Assembly: GCF_030384665.1 (NCBI RefSeq)
Contig: NC_083673.1
Location: 2,427,501 to 2,491,500, forward strand
Origin: Lodderomyces elongisporus
Taxonomy: Eukaryota; Ascomycota; Pichiomycetes; Serinales; Debaryomycetaceae
DNA length: 64,000 nucleotides
Reading direction: 5' to 3'
Under the pieces are notes generated by a model, which was not told the DNA's origin, ran no database searches, and saw nothing but the letters and a program-made list of their open reading frames with translations. The translations under genes and the position numbers were made by a program. Positions within the stretch are counted from its first letter, which is position 1, and every line of letters starts with the position of its first letter. Positions 50,210 to 61,635 of this stretch are shown piece after piece.

Positions 50210-52481
50210 CAATGGTGAAAACAAGAGTAAACGTTAGACATGGACTTTACTTCCCTTCTTCTCTTTCTCTTTTCATTTTTTTTCGTACTTGCTAATTTTC
50301 TTTACATATGTCAATACTAGCTTCAGTCTTTAGAAAAAATACAAATTTTTTACAACTCAACCTTTTTGTCTAGTTGTCTTGTCCTAATTTAGGTAAAATA
50401 CAAGAAATCGGTTAAAAGACATAAATAGCGATAAGCCTTGTGGATGCGGTATTAAATTTCTAGCTCTCTCATTACCAACACCAATTTACCAGTTTGAGAA
50501 AGAAGGAAAAAAGGTAAAGGTGAGGGCCAGTGTTATGTATGTAGATAAGTGGAAGTCATTTAGAGAGGAAAAAAAAATGAAAGAAGAAAAAAACCAATAA
50601 CCTGGATTTAAGCCTAGTTTCAACCTATTATTCAATTGAACTAAGCCTTGGTAAATTATTTAGCAGCGTGAGGGGTGCGAGTGGAATGTGTGTAGCTCTG
50701 AAATATACTGGGGGAAAAAAAAGACAAAATTGTGTCGATGATAGTACTAGTAATATACATACAGTGTGTTCTTCACAGACAATGTTACTTAATTGCACTA
50801 CTACTACTGTTACTGCTGTTACCATCTCTGTTACTACTACTATCACTGTTTAATGGTAAGTTACTTTTATCTTTATTATAATTTTCTAGTTTTTACTGTT
50901 GTGGGTAAAATTCATGAAGCGTCAAATAAAAGCAATATTGGACTTTAGAGAGAGAGAGAGAGAGAAAAAAAAAGGAGGCTTTTCTGGTTTGTCTTGTGAC
51001 TATACAGACTGATCAGCACAAAATTATCCAATACTACCACGGCATCAATGGGCCAAACCGCACCAACCGCCCCCCCCAAAACAAACAAACATATAAGCAC
51101 ATCCTAATTCTAGATTATAGCAACTAAGTTTGTTCTTGTGGTGGAACTAGGAAGCTGATGAATAAATGCGAAAACAAATCTTTAACCGACAATGCACTAT
51201 ATGACCATACTTTTTCCATTGTGATGGCCTTGATTTGTACCTTGATTTGTACCTGAATAACCTTTAATAGTGGTTACAATTAACCAGATCAGATCCAAGA
51301 GACTAAAAGATAAACTGTAGAAAAGAAGAAATGAAAATGAAGAATAAAAAGAAAATAAAGAAAAACGAATTTTGGTTCGGCAAAACTCTCCAAAAAAATA
51401 AAAAATAAATAAATAAAAAATAAATTATTAAAAAATTTCAGTTCTCGATGCGAACCGGAGATCAGGTGCATTAAATTTTTTGACACAATAATGTAATAGA
51501 AAATGGTTTTATCAAAATAAATAATAATAATTATGAAAAAAAAAGACTAAAACAGAACTACTAATCAAAACTTTGAAGATGTCTAGAGAATGGAAGGGGT
51601 TAAAAACTGCAAATTCGCAAGACGAAAAAAAGAACAACAAAATCTGTATTTCTACAGAGAAAAGGGCTGGAAAACCGATATATAAGTTGTTGTACAGCTT
51701 ATTATCAACCACTTCCTTAGCTATTCACGCATCGCTCAATCAGTTTGCATATATACATAGATACATATTTACATACATACATATATACATACATACACAG
51801 TTCTCATCCATCCTCTCCTACACCTCTCTTTCGCTCATATATAAATAGTTGCCTAAATATCACCACAATGGAATCAACCCTAACATCTCTTTTTTGATAC
51901 ATATTTATTGTTCTTGCAATAAGTACCATAAGAACAATTTGTATTTGTGAATAAGGTGTACCTGAATACGCGCAAAAGAAAAAAAAAAGAGAGAGACGAA
52001 AAGCTTAAAAAAAAAACAAAAAAAAAAAAAGAAAAGATCACAACCTGGACCTTACGTCACACGACATCTATTTACAAAGATACCACCATTAATATCTTGT
52101 GTGGCAGTGCCCTTTTTCTTCATTTTTTGTTCATTTTTCTTTTCTTTTCAAAAAAAACACTTGAAAAGAAACGAAACGAAACGACACGAAACGAAACGAA
52201 ATCACCCATCTACTTGTTTCTTCTACCGTTTCTCACTCTTGACAACCAAAATAAACCCAAATAATCTTTTCCAAAAAAAAAAAAGAACAACAACACCATA
52301 ACCCAGTTATCGACTCCTGTTACTACATTCTTTGGCAACCAATTTCCACCCCATTACCTTCCTTTATTTTTATTTTTTTTTTTAAGGAAAAACAAAAGAA
52401 AACCAAAAAACAAGAACAAGACTCATACAGAATTCACCTATATTTCTTTCCAGCAATCCTTTCTTTCTACCTTCTCCTCAT

Positions 52482-55367
52482 ATGCTTATATGGTCTAGTA
52501 AGAAAAATCATCGATTTTCGAAATCAAAGACAAAAACAAATTCAAATTCAAATTCAAATACAAATACAGATATAAACTCAAACGCAAGAATAAACCCATT
52601 AAGCAAATTACGAAAGATGCGGCGATCGAGAGGAATCTTATTATTCATCACCATAATAATACTTCACATTCTTATACTTCTGCTCGTCAAGCACAAGCCA
52701 ATCCACCAATATATAGCGGAAAATACTAAAATCCCACCAAAGCTACGAAACTTTGTCCTCCTAGCAACATCTGCAGGACTACCCAAAAAGAATGACATGG
52801 CTGACTTTGACTATAAACTAGAGGAATATCTCCAAAAGAAGACGCAAACTAGACTTGGAGCAAGCTTAGAAGAAGGCGGAATCCTGCGAAAGCAAGTAAA
52901 AGATATCGAGGCAGCCATAGCGTATCGCGATTTCAGCAACCATAACGACAACTTTGTTGAAATTACAATCCCGCAAAGAAATGAATTGCCAGAACTTCAT
53001 CAATATGACCCCCGCTATACATTTGGACTTTTGCTCAAGTACATCAATGATAAAGTCGATGTCACAAATGCTGATTCATTGAAAAATACACTCTTACCAA
53101 CATTCCATTGGTCTGACTACACAGACATGTCCATTTTAGACTCACATTTCCTCAGCTTAGAAAAGGAAACTTGCAAGAAATTCGATGTCACCAAAAAGAG
53201 TGCAAACTTGAATGCTCAAAACGACTTGTTCCACACCGAAACGTACTGTATAGATGACGATCAATTGGACCAGATTTTAGCAGAGTCACATAAATATGAT
53301 GAGTATTTTATTGCCAGAGTGCGTGAATTGGCAAGCAAGGCTTGGAAAAAAGATTTGAAAGAGGATACGAAAAAGAGACTGCTGTCGTTGTTATCGTTAC
53401 TGTCTTTCCCTTCTTTGCTGTTGCAGCTGGCTTCTCAACGTAAGCAGGAGTCTGGGCAAGAGCTCAGCAGCAAGCGCAAGTTGCAACCTCAACTTTCAAC
53501 TGGATTCCATATCTTTAGTTTCTCTGGGAGAAACAGAAAAGCATTGAGACCGCTCATTGCTAGATCTTACCTCAATGATTTCATGAAAGCCCCATTAACC
53601 ATGACTTTCCTCTTACCAAATGACAAGTCGTTTCAAGTTAATGTAAACCAGCAGAGACGAGACAAGTTACAAGATTCAGAATTATACCAAGCAGGTAGTG
53701 TCAACTTAAAGGATGAGATTTTGAAGTTATCAAATAAACTAAGCTCAGACTTTTCTACATTGCCATATGAGAAGGAATTGAAGCACGAGATGTTTACCGA
53801 TAACACTCCAAATAAAATCCAATCTTTGGAGAATCAAGAAGTCTTGAACCAAACAGATAACAATTACCTCAACTCGCTCAAAACAAGTCTTGTGATGACG
53901 GATCCGCCGAAATATTTTAGGGAAGCGAACATTATCAAACTGGAGCGGAATTTTGCAATTGGTGCTCATTACGACTGGAGGTTTTTCAATGGGATAGTCA
54001 ATGGCACACCAAAACAAGGAATTGCCATTAACGGATTGGTACGTGCATTTATGAAGTTGACAAACCAATATAATTTAAACACATGGGTCGCGCATGGCTC
54101 TTTGCTCTCATGGTATTGGAATGGTTTACAATTTCCATGGGATGGTGACGTTGATGTGCAAATGCCAATCAATGACTTGCACAAATTATCGCAGTTGTTT
54201 AATCAAACAGTTGTTGTCGATTTGGGAAATAGCATGGATGAGGAAATTAGATATGGACGGTACTTTTTGGACCTGTCAACATTCATTTCTCAAAGAGTTA
54301 GGGGTAATGGTAAAAACAATATTGACGCACGTTTTATTGACTTGGACACTGGGTTGTATATTGATATTACTGGATTAGCAGTGAGTAATTCTAGAGCACC
54401 AGCAAGATACACGAAGGATCTTCAAGGAACAAAGATGGATATCAGAGATGGGAAACTGGGAGTTACAGAAATTGAGCGGAACTCGTTTATGCAAGTTTAC
54501 AATTGCAGAAATTACCATTTCACTCCATTGAAAAATTTGTCGCCATTAAGACTCAGTCTTGTTGAAGGTGAATATGGTTATATCCCACTGGGCTACGATT
54601 CAATGGTTTCCATCGAATACGGTGATAAATCCATGCGTGATACAACATATCGTGACCATGTTTTTCTTCCAAAGCTTCGCATGTGGGTCTCGAAAAAAGC
54701 TATTGTTGATTTTGTTTACAAGGATGATGACGAAGCCAAGAAAACGCAATCGAGAACCAAGATCCCACTCAAGATTGATATGACCGATGAAGAATATAGC
54801 GAGTTTTTGACGCAGAACCCATTGGTATTACGTGATTACTTGGCCATGAGTAATGTTACACAAGTGCATTATAATGAATTGGTTCGCGAGTACTACGATC
54901 AAGAGGTTCAATCCATTTTCTACTATGAAGATGGCACTATGAGACCCAGCATGAGAAAAACATTGAGACCTGACCTTTTCACGTTTCTTGCGAAAGAATC
55001 CAATAGTGACTATAAAATTGATCTTGAGCATTATCATCAACTATTGGTGAAATATGAGGAGAGGTTGCAAACAACAATTGGCAGTGCAGCGGATGCAGGT
55101 AGTGATCCTTTGAAAAAGGAAGATATAGAAACAGTTGCCAAACCTATGAAAGAAAATGCATTTGAAATGAATGGTGTTTCAATGCAAGGAAAAAGTGAAG
55201 GGAAGCAAGATTCTCCAGTAGAGCAATTTAAAGAAGCTAAAGAGGTTAAGGCGGCTCAACCAGGAAAGGAAGAATTACCTGACATTGAAGATTCTCAAGC
55301 GCCCCAATTGTTGCAACAAAAAGTAAAACCCGTTGAAGAAGGACCTAGGGGTCTCATTATTGCATAG
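52482..55367 (+). CDS. MNN4: Mnn4-like LicD-family protein for mannosylphosphorylation
   Basis: A 961-residue type II membrane protein: a basic Asn/Ser-rich cytoplasmic head (1-50), one membrane anchor (about 51-69, GILLFITIIILHILILLLV), then a Golgi-lumenal domain. The LicD-type nucleotidyltransferase-like core includes HGSLLSWYWNGLQFPWD (about 537-553) followed by GDVDVQMP with a DxD-type metal site, DTGLYIDITGLAVSN and EGEYGYIPLGYDSM. In S. cerevisiae and Candida albicans Mnn4 is needed for mannosylphosphate transfer to cell-wall N-glycans, which gives the wall its negative charge. The C-terminal tail (from about 870) is Lys/Glu/Gln-rich, as in S. cerevisiae Mnn4. Candida species have several Mnn4 paralogues, so the exact orthologue is uncertain. 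Confidence 0.85.
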   Translation: MLIWSSKKNHRFSKSKTKTNSNSNSNTNTDINSNARINPLSKLRKMRRSRGILLFITIIILHILILLLVKHKPIHQYIAENTKIPPKLRNFVLLATSAGLPKKNDMADFDYKLEEYLQKKTQTRLGASLEEGGILRKQVKDIEAAIAYRDFSNHNDNFVEITIPQRNELPELHQYDPRYTFGLLLKYINDKVDVTNADSLKNTLLPTFHWSDYTDMSILDSHFLSLEKETCKKFDVTKKSANLNAQNDLFHTETYCIDDDQLDQILAESHKYDEYFIARVRELASKAWKKDLKEDTKKRLLSLLSLLSFPSLLLQLASQRKQESGQELSSKRKLQPQLSTGFHIFSFSGRNRKALRPLIARSYLNDFMKAPLTMTFLLPNDKSFQVNVNQQRRDKLQDSELYQAGSVNLKDEILKLSNKLSSDFSTLPYEKELKHEMFTDNTPNKIQSLENQEVLNQTDNNYLNSLKTSLVMTDPPKYFREANIIKLERNFAIGAHYDWRFFNGIVNGTPKQGIAINGLVRAFMKLTNQYNLNTWVAHGSLLSWYWNGLQFPWDGDVDVQMPINDLHKLSQLFNQTVVVDLGNSMDEEIRYGRYFLDLSTFISQRVRGNGKNNIDARFIDLDTGLYIDITGLAVSNSRAPARYTKDLQGTKMDIRDGKLGVTEIERNSFMQVYNCRNYHFTPLKNLSPLRLSLVEGEYGYIPLGYDSMVSIEYGDKSMRDTTYRDHVFLPKLRMWVSKKAIVDFVYKDDDEAKKTQSRTKIPLKIDMTDEEYSEFLTQNPLVLRDYLAMSNVTQVHYNELVREYYDQEVQSIFYYEDGTMRPSMRKTLRPDLFTFLAKESNSDYKIDLEHYHQLLVKYEERLQTTIGSAADAGSDPLKKEDIETVAKPMKENAFEMNGVSMQGKSEGKQDSPVEQFKEAKEVKAAQPGKEELPDIEDSQAPQLLQQKVKPVEEGPRGLIIA

Positions 55368-56664
55368 ATTATATATCAGATTTGCATAGACAAAAGTGAT
55401 TGCATTTTATTTTATTTTATTTTATTTTATTTTATTTTACTCAAGTTTTCTTTTCTTTTCTTTTCTTTTCTACTTTCTTTTATTTCATTTCATTTTATTT
55501 TAATTTGAATTACAAAGTTTATGCCAGTTTCACAAATGGAAGAAGTGGCTTCATCTACGTTAAATATATCATCTCTTTCCTTCTTCCCCCTCTCCCTCCC
55601 CACCACTTCAGCCTCCTGAACACCAAAAAGTAACATTAATTAAATTTTTCATCAAAAAGCCAAACCATTTAGTTAGTCGCTATTATATCAATTTACATTT
55701 GGCAATCATAAACGTCTAATTCCGTAGCTTACTACAAAATAGCTATTTTTTTTTTACTGTTGAAAAGGATTTATAGCTTTATCTACGTATTCATCCAATC
55801 TAGTATTTGCCATCACTCGTATGTAGCAAGATGTGATTTCCTCTTTCTTTCTTTCTTTTTTTCTTTTCAAGATAATTTCTCTTTCTGTTCCAAAATTAAG
55901 GTATCTTCTATGTGAATAGACCCGACTGGTAATTGTGATTAATCGGTTTGTTATATCTCATTTTCATTCACATTTTCTTCGTTATTCGTTCTTTGTTCTT
56001 TGTTTTTTGTTTTTTGTTCTTCGTTCTTTGTTTTTTTTGCAGCAATCCCTTTCAAGTAGATGTTATACCCTTTCTAGTCAGGAAAATCTGCGTAAATCTA
56101 TAAATAATCAGTTGATTTTATTTTTTCTCCTGCGCTCAAAAGTACACGACCAAAGAATACCTCTTTAAAGTTTAAATTTGTTGTTTTTTTGTTGTTTAAA
56201 AAAAGGCGAAGTGAGAGGAGAGAATCCTACCCAATAGAATGCTCACGAAAACTTTGAAACATCTACACGACTCTGCCTATATAGAGACACAAGCACATAT
56301 AGACAAATTGTCCTTGGACTATATCTGCCTTTCCCACACAATTTGTACTTAAACAGATAGCAACAACTACCGCAAAAAAAAAAAAAATAATAATTAAAAA
56401 AAAAAAAGAAAACAAGAATAACATCAGCAGAGATTTATCGCTTAGTACCTAGAGAGGAATATAAACTACTATACGCTATACGCTGTACTTACTGGTTAAA
56501 AAATTGACTGACATTTGTGCGTAGCGAGAGAGGTGTATAGAAAAATTCCACGAACATATTAATAAACCAACCAACCAACCAACCAACTAACGGCCATTTA
56601 TTACCCACTTTACAAGTATCCCAACTACATAACCAACAATTTAATTTTTAATTTTGTTTCAACA
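55368..56664. other. intergenic region MNN4-like/COX13
   Basis: 1.3 kb. It starts with TTTTA pentamer repeats (about 55404-55439) and TTTTC repeats (55446-55470). A CCAAT element is at 56231. CCAA tetramer repeats (56568-56586) precede COX13. No gene is seen. Confidence 0.55.
56231..56241 (+). promoter_or_regulatory. CCAAT (HAP-type) element upstream of COX13
   Basis: CCAATAGAATG, 434 bp before the COX13 ATG, shared exactly with the COX4 promoter (62838-62848). The HAP2/3/4/5 complex controls respiratory genes through CCAAT in yeasts. Confidence 0.5.
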
Positions 56665-57066
56665 ATGTTCAGACAAAACATTAAGCAATTCACATCCCGC
56701 AGATTTGGATCACACTATGCTCCATCCAAGTTTCTTAATGAGGCTTCATACAAGTCCAACCCAAAGTTGGGTGAACAGTTTATGAAACAATACGAGACTA
56801 AAGTCCACCATTCCGAAGGTATCACCAACTTGTGGAAGAAATTGACTTACTTTGTTGCCATTCCAGCCATCTTGTTGGTTGCTATCCCAGTTGGTAAAGT
56901 TGAAATGGAACACGCCAAGCACAGAGAACATCAAAGACACATGAGCGACGAAGAGTGGCCTCAACAATACGAGTACCAAAACATCAGAGCTAAGCCATTC
57001 TTCTGGGGCGATGGTGACAAGACCTTGTTCTGGAACTCTGACGTTAACAGACACATTCAAAAATAA
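56665..57066 (+). CDS. COX13: cytochrome c oxidase subunit VIa
   Basis: A 133-residue mitochondrial inner-membrane protein. The N-terminus (MFRQNIKQFTSRRFGSHY) is a basic, Ser-containing mitochondrial presequence. One membrane helix (about 61-77, TYFVAIPAILLVAIPVG) is followed by the conserved intermembrane-space segment with EMEHAKHREHQRH and RAKPFFWGDGDKTLFWN. The sequence matches Cox13/COX6A, a peripheral subunit that modulates complex IV and its dimerisation. The ATG at 56665 has a strong AACAATG context. COX4, another complex IV subunit, lies 6.4 kb away in the same orientation. Confidence 0.96.
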   Translation: MFRQNIKQFTSRRFGSHYAPSKFLNEASYKSNPKLGEQFMKQYETKVHHSEGITNLWKKLTYFVAIPAILLVAIPVGKVEMEHAKHREHQRHMSDEEWPQQYEYQNIRAKPFFWGDGDKTLFWNSDVNRHIQK

Positions 57067-57509
57067 GCTTAAAGCTTAGTCTCATCATAGCAAGAATCTT
57101 TCAAAAGGAAGGAGAACACACCCCCCCTCTCCTGTAAAGGATTGAATGACAGGACAGAGAGAGAATCAAATAAATTAAAGAAAGGAAAAAATCAAAAAAA
57201 AAGAAGAATCAAGATACTCTTTTTATTTAATGAATGCAGGTGTATATGAATTTATTGATTTGAAATACACAAATGATTTGTAAGTATAATATGAAATGGA
57301 GAATGGAAAAGAGACAAAAAAAAAGCAATAAAGAAATGATTAAGAAATAAAATTGCAATTGAGGTTGGTTTACCTTACACTTGGTTAACTTGCCTTTTAA
57401 CCAATTTACCTTGTTTTTTTCCTCCCTTTTTTCATTTTCATTTCATTCTTTCTTCTGCTCTTTCTCTATTTTTTTCATTACTTGCTCTTCTAGATTCTCA
57501 TACATTATA
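57067..57509. other. convergent intergenic region COX13/CDC55
   Basis: 443 bp between two 3' ends; AT-rich, no gene seen. Confidence 0.55.
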
Positions 57510-59105
57510 TTACAAAGTAGAGAAAATATATAAGTTATTTGTTGCAGCAATTGCCACAGAGTTTTCCCTGGGATGCCATGAAAGATGAAGAATATTCTTT
57601 TTATAATCAACATCATCAAAGTCTCGTCCATTATTCGAAGTGCCAACTCCACTCATCATCCTTCTTCTCATAGGATGTTGACCAGACTTCTTGGACTTGA
57701 ATGCCGATTTGTCAGCTTGCAATATAATTTCCTCTTGATCTTCCTCATCTTCAAATTGCGAACTTGGCGAGTTTTTGCTATTAGGCGGAATCTCATTGTC
57801 CAATTCATCAGAATCATTATCATCGTCCCCATCATTGTCATTGTCATTTCGGTCTCTTCCATCATCATCATCATCTTCTTCTTCTTCGTCGTCATCATCA
57901 TCATCATCATCGTCACCGCCTCTGCGGCGACCTCCTCTACTACGTTTTCCGCCCTTCTTTTTCTGAACTAATTTGTGAATAGGTTTGGCTTCACCACCAT
58001 GGGGCACAGCATTAGGATATATCATGAAATTGTTATTGTATGAACCAGTCATTACCGATCTATTATCTCCACTAAACTGTACTTCGAATTTGTCGAAAAT
58101 CGCGTCATTCTCGTATGTATCACATAATCTCTCCCTCAAATGCTCCTGGACATTGATTGTCTTTACTGGTTTATTTTCCATTGCCAAATCCCAAATTTTG
58201 ACTGTCATATAATCTCTCGAGGCTATGTATCTTCCATCATGGCTAAATTCAACATCGGATATGGAACTTGTAATCTCAGTGAAAAAATTGTGCGATGAAG
58301 GGTCAAGGTACTCCTCAAATATCTTAGCATGAGTATCACATAAAGAGTTTGACCTCATATCTGAAAGCTTGATCGTACCCTTAGACGAACTGTACATGAA
58401 TAAATTACATTGCAATGGATGGAATTTGGCACTTGTAATAACCTCGGTCAATTCCTCCATGTTGGTAGGTTTAATATCAACAATATTGAACGACTGATCG
58501 GAGATGCCCAAATTCCACAAATTGATCCTCAAATCATCAGCACTAAGGTAAGTCTCTTGATCGGAATTCACTGAGATCGAGTTTATGTGATAGGCATGGG
58601 CATTTGAGTAGATCTTCTTGGGTTGCGCTGAGATCAACTTGTCATGCACCTGCAACTGTGGCAACTTCAACGAAGTTATTCCTTCCGCACTCGAATAATG
58701 GCTCATACCGTTAAGATTATTTTCCGAAACAAGCTTAATTTGTCTCTCTTGAATTTTCCAGAGCTTTATTGTCTTGTCGTTTGTCGACAATAGATAAAGA
58801 GCATTAGTGCCACTTTTCAACCATTTGATTTTATTGATGGTTTCTTCAATCTCCAAAGATTTCAAATAGTCAAATTCGGCATCATGACTTTGAAACTCGG
58901 TAAAGAATTTATATTCGCAGCTTTGTTTCTTCTTTGACTGGTTTCGCTCGAACAAGACAACTCTCCCGCCTTTGTCACCAGTGGCCAAATAATCTCCCGT
59001 GCTATCGAACTCAACAGTCGAAATGATATCCGCCTCAGTAATATTATCTATATCTCCCTTGTCTCCAAAGCACTGGGAGAACTTCCATGTCTCGTCTGCT
59101 GCCAT
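57510..59105 (-). CDS. CDC55: PP2A regulatory B subunit Cdc55
   Basis: A 531-residue seven-bladed WD40 protein of the B55 family. It begins [28 protein letters not shown] and continues with blades containing [52 protein letters not shown] and [17 protein letters not shown], and ends [35 protein letters not shown]. Cdc55 targets protein phosphatase 2A to mitotic substrates and acts in the spindle checkpoint, mitotic exit and morphogenesis. Between the last two blades (about 385-450) there is a basic [11 protein letters not shown] patch followed by a long run of Asp and Glu; an insertion here occurs in yeast Cdc55 but is very acidic in this protein. It is functionally adjacent to GIN4 in morphogenesis, though unlinked in transcription. 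Confidence 0.96.
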   Translation of the reverse strand: MAADETWKFSQCFGDKGDIDNITEADIISTVEFDSTGDYLATGDKGGRVVLFERNQSKKKQSCEYKFFTEFQSHDAEFDYLKSLEIEETINKIKWLKSGTNALYLLSTNDKTIKLWKIQERQIKLVSENNLNGMSHYSSAEGITSLKLPQLQVHDKLISAQPKKIYSNAHAYHINSISVNSDQETYLSADDLRINLWNLGISDQSFNIVDIKPTNMEELTEVITSAKFHPLQCNLFMYSSSKGTIKLSDMRSNSLCDTHAKIFEEYLDPSSHNFFTEITSSISDVEFSHDGRYIASRDYMTVKIWDLAMENKPVKTINVQEHLRERLCDTYENDAIFDKFEVQFSGDNRSVMTGSYNNNFMIYPNAVPHGGEAKPIHKLVQKKKGGKRSRGGRRRGGDDDDDDDDDEEEEDDDDDGRDRNDNDNDGDDDNDSDELDNEIPPNSKNSPSSQFEDEEDQEEIILQADKSAFKSKKSGQHPMRRRMMSGVGTSNNGRDFDDVDYKKNILHLSWHPRENSVAIAATNNLYIFSTL

Positions 59106-60534
59106 ATTGCTGTCGATGTCAATGCTGAGGTTTTTCTTTCTTTCAATTTCTTTGGTCTTATTTTTTTTCGAAGATAGCTGATAAACGTAATAATGTGACT
59201 CTATAGTTTATCTTTCTTTTAACCTACCTTCTTTCTTTAGTTATTTATTTTATTGTTGTGTTTGTGATTATGATTATGATTGTGGAATATATGTTTTGCA
59301 GTTGCTACTTGTAGATATCAAAGCAACTGAGATTGAATTAATATATATATATTTTTTCAATTGAATTAATTTTAAACACTTTTCAAGGTTTTTTTAAGCT
59401 TTTAATAGTAGAAAAGTGTGGGTGGCTGTGTTTGTCACTAACTGCTTGCTTTGAAAAAAAAATATGAGTTGTTTGTTGGATTTTAGTTTAAATTGTTTAG
59501 CTTAGATTGGGGTTCCAAAAGATTGTTGATGTCCGTTTTTTTTCCTATGAGTGGAATACAGACTGTTAGTGCGAGCAGCAGTCATCATACAAAGGGATAT
59601 GTGACACAAACCCAGGGTAAAAGTGAGGGTGAGTATGAGAGTGTGAGTATGAGAGTGTGAGAATGGGAGAGTGAGAGAAAGAGAGAGAGAAAGAGGGAGA
59701 AAGTGTGTGTGTGTATGTGTGAATTAGCGTAAAAGAAAAAGTAGTGTCGCACTACTGTGTCTAAAGATTTCATTATTGCGACAAACGATAAGGATGGTTG
59801 CAAAAACCTAAATAAATACACACATTTTTTTTATATCAAGCAGATTATCTTGAACTTCATTGACTTGCAATCAATAATTTTGGTTTACAATTAAGGTAAA
59901 ACAACAATATTAACAGATGATAAACTCTCTTATTTATAATAGTTATAAATCAGAAACCGGAGTTGTTCAGCTTAACAAACTGAGCGATGTTGAAAAGTTT
60001 GCAAGCCTATATTTTCTTATTATTGTTATTTTAACCACACACACATTCTCAACCTTGTCCCATCAGCTCATTACAAGCCAGTGCTAAAGAAACACGATGC
60101 GGTGACTTTGAAACCTCTAAAAAAATAAGCAGAGAAAGAAGAAAATGAGAAAGACAAAGAAAAAGAATGAGTTGATTGGTAATTGTCGTCACACTGGTTC
60201 TTTCTATGCCTCACCTGCAACCTTTCAATAGTTTGCTGTAATCAATCCGCATTTCTGTCTAGCTTAAACTCAATTGCTCTAATTGGAGATTCAAGTACGA
60301 TCTAGGAAATGAATAGAAATAATAAGAATAACAACAACATAAAAAACGTAAAAAACACAAGGACAAACCGGCAATTCGGAACAAACTTCACCAATTCAAA
60401 CGTTCAATTGGTATCCTGTAAGTGTTTTTTCTCCATATGTGGTAGAGACTCAATATATGAACAGATTTATATTTTTTATCATTTATTATACATAGTTACA
60501 TTACACAACTAGGAAAAAAAAGACAAGATTCTAC
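59106..60534. other. intergenic region, CDC55 promoter and RPS26 3' side
   Basis: 1.4 kb. It contains a TA run (about 59340-59352), GAGTGTGA/GAGA-rich repeats (about 59628-59715) and AT-rich DNA. Small frames have no coding character. No gene or tRNA is recognised. Confidence 0.5.
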
Positions 60535-60897
60535 TTAAGCTTGAGCCTTCTTAGCAGCATCTTGTGGAGAAACCTTTCTGTCAGAAGTGAATCTCTTTCT
60601 TTGTGGTGGAGTTCTGATTCTTCTGTCGGATCTTGATCTGACTCTGACAATTCTAGCGTGGATAGCACATGAGACACAGTAGTGCAACTTGTTGTACAAT
60701 TTTGGCAAAGCGTATTCAGAGTAAACTGAGGCTTCTGACAAGTCTCTGACAGCAGCAGCTTCAACCATGTTTCTGATGGTGACTCTCTTGATGGCCTTAT
60801 CCTTTGGAACACATCTAGCACAGTTCAAACATCTGACTGGTTTGACGTGACCTCTACCTTTCTTGTTTCTACCGTTGGAAGCTCTCTTTTTTGGCAT
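60535..60897 (-). CDS. RPS26: 40S ribosomal protein S26 (eS26)
   Basis: A 120-residue basic protein, nearly identical in layout to fungal eS26: [20 protein letters not shown], a zinc site from Cys23/Cys26 (CLNC) and Cys74/Cys77 (CVSC), the [14 protein letters not shown] block, and the arginine-rich tail. eS26 sits at the mRNA exit channel of the small subunit and contacts mRNA upstream of the start codon. The coding region is in one exon, but the ATG lies only 5 nt after a consensus 3' splice site, and a donor is found 609 nt upstream, so the leader is probably spliced. The Tbf1-type promoter motif lies beyond that intron. Confidence 0.97.
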   Translation of the reverse strand: MPKKRASNGRNKKGRGHVKPVRCLNCARCVPKDKAIKRVTIRNMVEAAAVRDLSEASVYSEYALPKLYNKLHYCVSCAIHARIVRVRSRSDRRIRTPPQRKRFTSDRKVSPQDAAKKAQA

Positions 60898-60902
60898 ATT
60901 GA

Positions 60903-61511
60903 CTATTGAAAAAAAAAGAAATAGTTAGTATCAAATCAATTTGGGTTCAATGAAGAAAAAAAATCTTTTAGACGATAAAGCCGAAAACGAAAATCAGAAT
61001 GATGGCAAGCTCAAAGTTTTATTTTTCTTCTCTCCAACTTCGCACTGAAAGAAAAAACTGGAGTGGACAAACGGGGGAAAACAATCATGGTATTTTTAAT
61101 GAATGCCAAAAGGTATTCATGTATGCACTGGTGTTACAATTTGAACAAGACAATTTTGATTTCTATGAAAGTAGCGTTTTAAAGTAATGAACTTATCTCT
61201 TGGAAGTCTGGTGTTCAAAACTGGAGTTTCCGTAATCATGATCCTGTTATTAATGTCCAATAATTCCAAGTAATTAACTCTCTAACTTCATGATTGAAGC
61301 TGATCCATGAATCCCTACCTTCAAAAGAAACTAAAACAAAGAACCACTCAACTGAAATCTTTCGTATATTTTTTCCCCCATTATATCATATAAAGTGATT
61401 CATATTGCTTAAGCTTCTGCTATCAATTCTGTTGTTGCTCTCTCCATCTCCATCTTCGTTTTCATTGACTGTTATCTATCTATCTATCTATCTATCTTGG
61501 TTGAAACATAC
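60903..61511 (-). other. probable 5' UTR intron of RPS26
   Basis: On the minus strand: donor GTATGT (61511-61506), branch TACTAAC (60930-60924), a pyrimidine run and acceptor CAATAG ending at 60903, 5 nt before the ATG. The ribosomal promoter motif at 61627-61635 lies about 115 bp upstream of the donor, not upstream of the ATG, which supports a spliced leader of about 0.6 kb. Confidence 0.8.
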
Positions 61512-61626
61512 ATCTTTGCTTGTAGTGCTAGGACAAGAGGAGTAAGAACACATTTGAAAAAATGGACTTCAATATATTAAAAAATTTCGTAGTATCCGCG
61601 CACCCAGCAAAAAGCTCGAGTGTTTG

Positions 61627-61635
61627 TAGCCCTAA
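61627..61635 (-). promoter_or_regulatory. Tbf1-type element of RPS26
   Basis: TAGCCCTAA (reverse TTAGGGCTA), the same core as upstream of RPL37 at 13230-13238. Confidence 0.6.

Larger units (their letters stand above)
47266..52481. other. 5.2 kb gene-free region between CAT1 and MNN4-like
   Basis: The largest gap in the window. It contains the CAT1 promoter side (T/A runs, TG repeats), GA/GT dinucleotide tracts (48902-48930), TA stretches (49223-49258), a paired Cbf1-type inverted repeat (49707-49730), three GCTACCA copies (about 49900-49928), CT repeats (50010-50027), (GAA)24 (50137-50209) and AG repeats (about 50948-50964). A TACTAACAG at 49526-49534 looks like a branch site, but no matching exons were found. 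No tRNA or protein gene is recognised. Confidence 0.5.

Noticed and set aside
50092..50295. Poly-Glu frame
   Set aside because: Translation of (GAA)24 with no supporting flanking coding sequence.
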